A stretch of 64,000 nucleotides of DNA, from positions 62,001 through 126,000 of the forward strand of contig NZ_JACJTO010000002.1 of the NCBI RefSeq assembly GCF_014698755.1. The letters are read 5' to 3'. Origin of the DNA: Aphanizomenon flos-aquae FACHB-1287 (GTDB lineage Bacteria; Cyanobacteriota; Cyanobacteriia; Cyanobacteriales; Nostocaceae). This document shows, in pieces, positions 60,005 to 64,000 of this stretch. A model generated the notes under the pieces. That model was not told where the DNA came from. It saw only the letters and a program-made list of their open reading frames with translations, and did no database searches. Numbering within the stretch: the stretch's first letter is position 1; every line of letters begins with the position of its first letter. The translations under genes and the position numbers were made by a program.

Positions 60005-63000
60005 ATGACAAATACAAAAAACACAAATAAACCCTTATTTTCTCAACATTATTTAGATTATCGCATTCAAGAACTTCCAGAATGGCAATTAGATATTAAA
60101 GCAGAATTTGCGGCATTAAAAAATCTTTATTTATCAAAAAAGCCGATTTTAGCCACTCTGAATGAAGCTCAAACCGAAGATATATTTATTCAACCAGCTT
60201 TAGAAATTTTAGGTTTTAAATATATTCCTCAAGTCATTTCTCGTAGTCAAGGTAGAGCCGAACGTCCTGATTATGCGTTGTTTATAAATGAAAGTGAAAG
60301 AGATACAGCCTACTCTTTTCAAAATAATGAAACTGCCTTTTATAGTCGAGTATTAGTAATAGCAGAAGCTAAATATTGGGAACGATCATTAAGTAAAGTT
60401 TCCGCTAATGATCAAAGGGACATTTTCAAAAATACCAACCCATCTTTTCAGATTTCCAGTTATTTAAGTGGTACAAATGTTGACTGGGGAATTTTAACCA
60501 ATGGGAGAGAATGGCGTTTATATTATCGTCAAGCTTCTTCTACCGCAACGGAATTTTATCCTATTGATTTAGTGGAATTATTAGAAACTGAAAATATAGA
60601 ACAATTCAAATACTTTTGGTTATTTTTTAGAAGCGCGGCTTTTGCAAAAGATAGCTACAACAAAAACTTTTTAGAACGAGTCAGAGAAGGAAGTACAACC
60701 TATGCGACTCAAGTAGGAAACGAATTAAAAACCTTAGTATTTGATCAGATATTTCCTGATTTAGCAAGAGGGTTTATAGTAGACGCAATGCGACGGGGAA
60801 AAACCGTAGAACCAAAACAGATTTACGCAGCGACTTTATCATTTTTATATAAGTTGTTATTTCTCTTATATGCTGAAGCGAGAAACTTATTACCAATTAC
60901 CAGCGCTTACCGTGATTATAGTTTAATTAAAATTACCCAAGAAATAGCCGCAAGTCTGGATAAACAAAGAACATTAAGTCAAACTTCCACAAAAATTTAT
61001 CAGAGTTTGTTAGGTTTATTTCAAATAGTAGATAGGGGTGATAAAGCTTTAGAAGTACCTCGTTATAATGGTGGTTTATTTCACTTTGATTTTCATGAAC
61101 TTGGAGATAGGGAAGATTATCCAGAGAATTATTTTTTGTCTGAACATCAAATATCTGATGCTATTTTATTTCCCGCTTTGGATAAATTAGCACGTTTTGA
61201 AAAATTACCCATTGACTACAGCTTTTTAGGTGTGCGACAATTGGGTTCAATTTATGAAGGATTATTAGAATATCGTTTAATTATTGAAGATGAAAAAACG
61301 GGAAAAGTGCATTTAGAAAATGATAAGGGTGAAAGAAAAGCTACAGGTTCTTATTACACACCAGATTATATTGTTAAATACATTGTTAGTCATACTCTCA
61401 AACCAATTTTAGAGGAGAGAAAACAAAGATTTGCAGATTTAATGACGCAAATTAACCAATTACATGAAAAAATGATAGATGGTAGATTAGGAGTACAAAG
61501 TCGTAACGGTTTACAAAAAGATTTACAACGTTTAGAAAGACAAGCACAAAATACTTTACTTGATATTAAAATTTGTGATCCTGCTATGGGAAGTGGACAC
61601 TTTTTAGTCGAAGCTGTTGATTATTTGACAGACGAATTAATCAATATTTTAAATGAATATCCCGAACATAATCCCATTTTGGAGATGTTAGGAAAAACCC
61701 GCAATAGTATTTTAGAAAACTTACAACAGCAGGGAATTAATATTGATATCAACTTAGACGATAATCAACTTTTACAAAGAGTGGTCATGAAACGCTGTAT
61801 TTATGGTGTAGATTTGAATCCCATGGCCGTAGAATTAGCCAAGGTAAGTTTATGGTTACATTTTTTCACAATTGGCGCTCCTTTGAGTTTTTTAGATCAT
61901 CATTTGCGCTGCGGAAATTCTCTTATTGGTACAACTGCGCGAGAAGCAGAAGCGAATATGATCAAAGAAGAAAGTGGCCAATTGAGTTTATTAACAGGTC
62001 CCTTTGTGGGGTTGTTACGTGCTGCGGAAATTATGCGCGGTGTGAGTACATTAAGTGATGCAACTTTTGCGGAAGTGGAAACCAGCGAGAGGTTATTTAA
62101 GGAATTTGATCAGGCTGCGAAACCTTTTAAAAGGTTATTAGATATTTATGTTTCTCAATTTTTTGGTGTGAAACAAGCTAAGAATTTTTTAGAAAGATTT
62201 GGTATAAATGCGATTAATGCTAACCCTGAAAATATGAATGCTGCTGATATTGCGGTATATGAGGAAGCGAGAAAGCTATTTGAAGAAAAGCGGTTTTTTC
62301 ATTGGGATTTGGAATTTCCAGAGGTTTTTATTGATTTAGAAAGTGCTAGTTGGAAAGAAAATTCCGGTTTTCATGCTGTTATCGGAAATCCACCTTATAT
62401 TAGAAGTATTAGATTAAAAGAAGTCGATATACAATCATGGAGTTATTATCCTTTAGTATATCAATCCGCAGCGAAAAGAGAATATGATATTTATTTATGT
62501 TTTATTGAAAAAGGATTAGAGTTAATTAATAGTTATGGTTATTCAGGTTTAATTATTCCTAATAAATGGTTTACTACTAGAGTTGGGGAGTCAATTAGAA
62601 ATTTACTTTTTCGTGAAAAAGCAATTAAATCTATTGTTGATTTTACATCGTTTCAAGTTTTTTCAGATGCTACTACTTATGTTTGCTTGTTATTCTTGAA
62701 TAAGCGCTTAAATCATGACATTAATGTAGCTATTTTAAATGATTTTATTGATAATGAAAAACCTTTACCATATATTCAAGGTAATTGGAATATAGGAATA
62801 TTAGCTTATAACGATTTGGGGTTAAATAGTTGGAATTTTGCTTTAGATGCTACACAATCTTTACTCAAAAAATTATTATCTTTACCTAAAATTGAAGATA
62901 TTGCTAAAGTCTTTGCTGGTACAAGTACCAGTGCTGATTCTATATTTAGACTTGGGAAAATAAAAGATCAGGATAATATATTTTATTCCAAAATTTTAGA

Positions 63001-64000
63001 AAAATTAGTAAAAATTGAACCGCAATTAGTTAAATCATGTTTAACTGGACAAAATATTAATTCTTATGTGTATGATGATGATAGTTGTTTATTATTTCCT
63101 TATGATTCTCATCATAATTTATTAACTGCTAATCAGTTACAAGAAAATTATCCTATTGCATGGTCATATATTGATAATGAAATGATTAAAAATGGTCTTA
63201 AAAATAGAGAAAATGGTAGATTTCTAGATAAAGATGATTGGTATTGTTATGGTTATCCGCGAAATTTACAGTTACAGCAATTCCCGAAAATAGTATTTCC
63301 TGATGTTGCAAGTAAAGCCAGATTTACTGTTAATTTTTATGGACATTATCTTATTGATACTGTATATGGTATGCAATTAAAACCAGATGTGAAAATTTCT
63401 CTGTTAGCATTAACCGCTATTTTAAATAGTTCAGTGATGACTTGGTTTCTAAAAACTACTGGAACTAATTTAAGGGGTGGTTATTTTAGAATGAAAACGG
63501 CTTATATTAATCCTTTTCCTATTCCTAATATCAACTTTATCACAGAAAGCGATCGCCGTCAAACTTATCTAGAAAACACAATTAACCTTTACCAACAATA
63601 TCAAATCAATCATAACCCAAATATCCTACTTAGCCAAATTGATCACCACCTCAACCAACAACCAGAACAAGCAGACGTAATTCATGACTTACTCGCATAT
63701 TTAGCCGAACAAATGATAGAATTAAATAAACAAAAACAAACAGAAATCAAAGGCTTTTTAACATGGTTAGCAAGATTAATCGGTACTGACATTGATAATC
63801 TTACCAATAAATCTAAAATTCAAAATTATTTAGGTGATTATTATAAACAAAAACAAGCAGACAACCATTTAACCCTTGACGAATTAATTGATATTCTCAA
63901 GAAAAACAAGAAAAAACTAAAAATTGATATCAGCGGTAGAAAAGAACAAGAAACATTAGCAAAAGAATATCAAGCCAGTTTAAATACACTCCTACCCATC
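60005..64000 (+). CDS. Type IIG/BREX-like restriction-modification enzyme, cut by window end
   Basis: At least 1,332 residues with no stop before the window end. An N-terminal PD-(D/E)XK-like part (RPDYALFI..., VIAEAKYW) is followed by an N6-adenine methyltransferase with FxGxG-type motif I DPAMGSGHFL (about residue 525), a DLNPMAVELAK motif and GNPPYI (motif IV NPPY at about 795), then a target-recognition-like region ending near ALTAILNSSVMTWFLK. One chain cuts and methylates DNA. ATG at 60005 follows GGGGTG by seven bases. Partial at the 3' end. Confidence 0.88.
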   Translation, partial: MTNTKNTNKPLFSQHYLDYRIQELPEWQLDIKAEFAALKNLYLSKKPILATLNEAQTEDIFIQPALEILGFKYIPQVISRSQGRAERPDYALFINESERDTAYSFQNNETAFYSRVLVIAEAKYWERSLSKVSANDQRDIFKNTNPSFQISSYLSGTNVDWGILTNGREWRLYYRQASSTATEFYPIDLVELLETENIEQFKYFWLFFRSAAFAKDSYNKNFLERVREGSTTYATQVGNELKTLVFDQIFPDLARGFIVDAMRRGKTVEPKQIYAATLSFLYKLLFLLYAEARNLLPITSAYRDYSLIKITQEIAASLDKQRTLSQTSTKIYQSLLGLFQIVDRGDKALEVPRYNGGLFHFDFHELGDREDYPENYFLSEHQISDAILFPALDKLARFEKLPIDYSFLGVRQLGSIYEGLLEYRLIIEDEKTGKVHLENDKGERKATGSYYTPDYIVKYIVSHTLKPILEERKQRFADLMTQINQLHEKMIDGRLGVQSRNGLQKDLQRLERQAQNTLLDIKICDPAMGSGHFLVEAVDYLTDELINILNEYPEHNPILEMLGKTRNSILENLQQQGINIDINLDDNQLLQRVVMKRCIYGVDLNPMAVELAKVSLWLHFFTIGAPLSFLDHHLRCGNSLIGTTAREAEANMIKEESGQLSLLTGPFVGLLRAAEIMRGVSTLSDATFAEVETSERLFKEFDQAAKPFKRLLDIYVSQFFGVKQAKNFLERFGINAINANPENMNAADIAVYEEARKLFEEKRFFHWDLEFPEVFIDLESASWKENSGFHAVIGNPPYIRSIRLKEVDIQSWSYYPLVYQSAAKREYDIYLCFIEKGLELINSYGYSGLIIPNKWFTTRVGESIRNLLFREKAIKSIVDFTSFQVFSDATTYVCLLFLNKRLNHDINVAILNDFIDNEKPLPYIQGNWNIGILAYNDLGLNSWNFALDATQSLLKKLLSLPKIEDIAKVFAGTSTSADSIFRLGKIKDQDNIFYSKILEKLVKIEPQLVKSCLTGQNINSYVYDDDSCLLFPYDSHHNLLTANQLQENYPIAWSYIDNEMIKNGLKNRENGRFLDKDDWYCYGYPRNLQLQQFPKIVFPDVASKARFTVNFYGHYLIDTVYGMQLKPDVKISLLALTAILNSSVMTWFLKTTGTNLRGGYFRMKTAYINPFPIPNINFITESDRRQTYLENTINLYQQYQINHNPNILLSQIDHHLNQQPEQADVIHDLLAYLAEQMIELNKQKQTEIKGFLTWLARLIGTDIDNLTNKSKIQNYLGDYYKQKQADNHLTLDELIDILKKNKKKLKIDISGRKEQETLAKEYQASLNTLLPI

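Overview
The window looks like a chromosomal segment of a filamentous, heterocyst-forming type cyanobacterium (Nostocales, Anabaena/Nostoc-like). The evidence is the AT-rich sequence with many HIP1 octamers (GCGATCGC, e.g. near 1255, 25679, 40211), cyanobacterial marker families (Ycf34, Tab2/Atab2, DUF4079, DUF1997, DUF4330), a CruF/CruG myxoxanthophyll pair, and a DnaE N-terminal half ending in a split intein. Small palindromic and MITE-like repeats are abundant, and many accessory genes are decayed.

Layout. 1-10.6 kb: housekeeping and conserved unknowns (ankyrin protein, DUF4079, DUF1997, a membrane-anchored lysozyme-like protein with a probable CTG start, DUF4330, M48 protease, phosphatase, Tab2, CCA-adding enzyme, Ycf34, TsaB). 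10.6-14.6 kb: an eroded accessory patch with a proC tail, toxin-antitoxin remnants, a HEPN plus PD-(D/E)XK fusion protein and a DUF29 gene. 14.6-36.9 kb: mostly core genes (Ski2-like helicase, HlyD adaptor, lipase-like hydrolase, rpoZ, HAD hydrolase, TspO, ComEC, glyQ, NERD helicase, split dnaE, rplU-rpmA, cruF-cruG). 36.9-43.1 kb: a second accessory patch with a broken vapBC, an HNH module, an amidase plus membrane protein, a truncated STAND NTPase joined to an hsdS remnant, and an intact vapBC. 43.1-50.7 kb: nanE, an SbnA-like/MATE pair, a sensor kinase with a broken response regulator, a Tat-exported phosphoesterase and rpmB. 50.8-59.2 kb: htpG, a three-gene DUF29 cassette, a methyltransferase, clpB and gloA. 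59.3-64 kb: a Uma2 nuclease and a large type IIG restriction-modification enzyme cut by the window edge.

How genes work together. rplU and rpmA form a ribosomal operon. cruF and cruG act in sequence on the myxol carotenoid. The SbnA-like enzyme and the MATE exporter overlap and probably make and export one small molecule. The kinase at 46.5-47.8 kb has lost a functional partner because its regulator lacks most of the receiver domain. clpB and htpG lie close together but on no shared operon.

The most striking items are the split-intein DnaE, the HEPN-nuclease fusion beside DUF29, a 183-bp non-autonomous element present three times, and the STAND/hsdS junction. I found no CRISPR array, rRNA or tRNA. 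No function was confirmed by database search, and all family names rest on recognition of the translated sequences.
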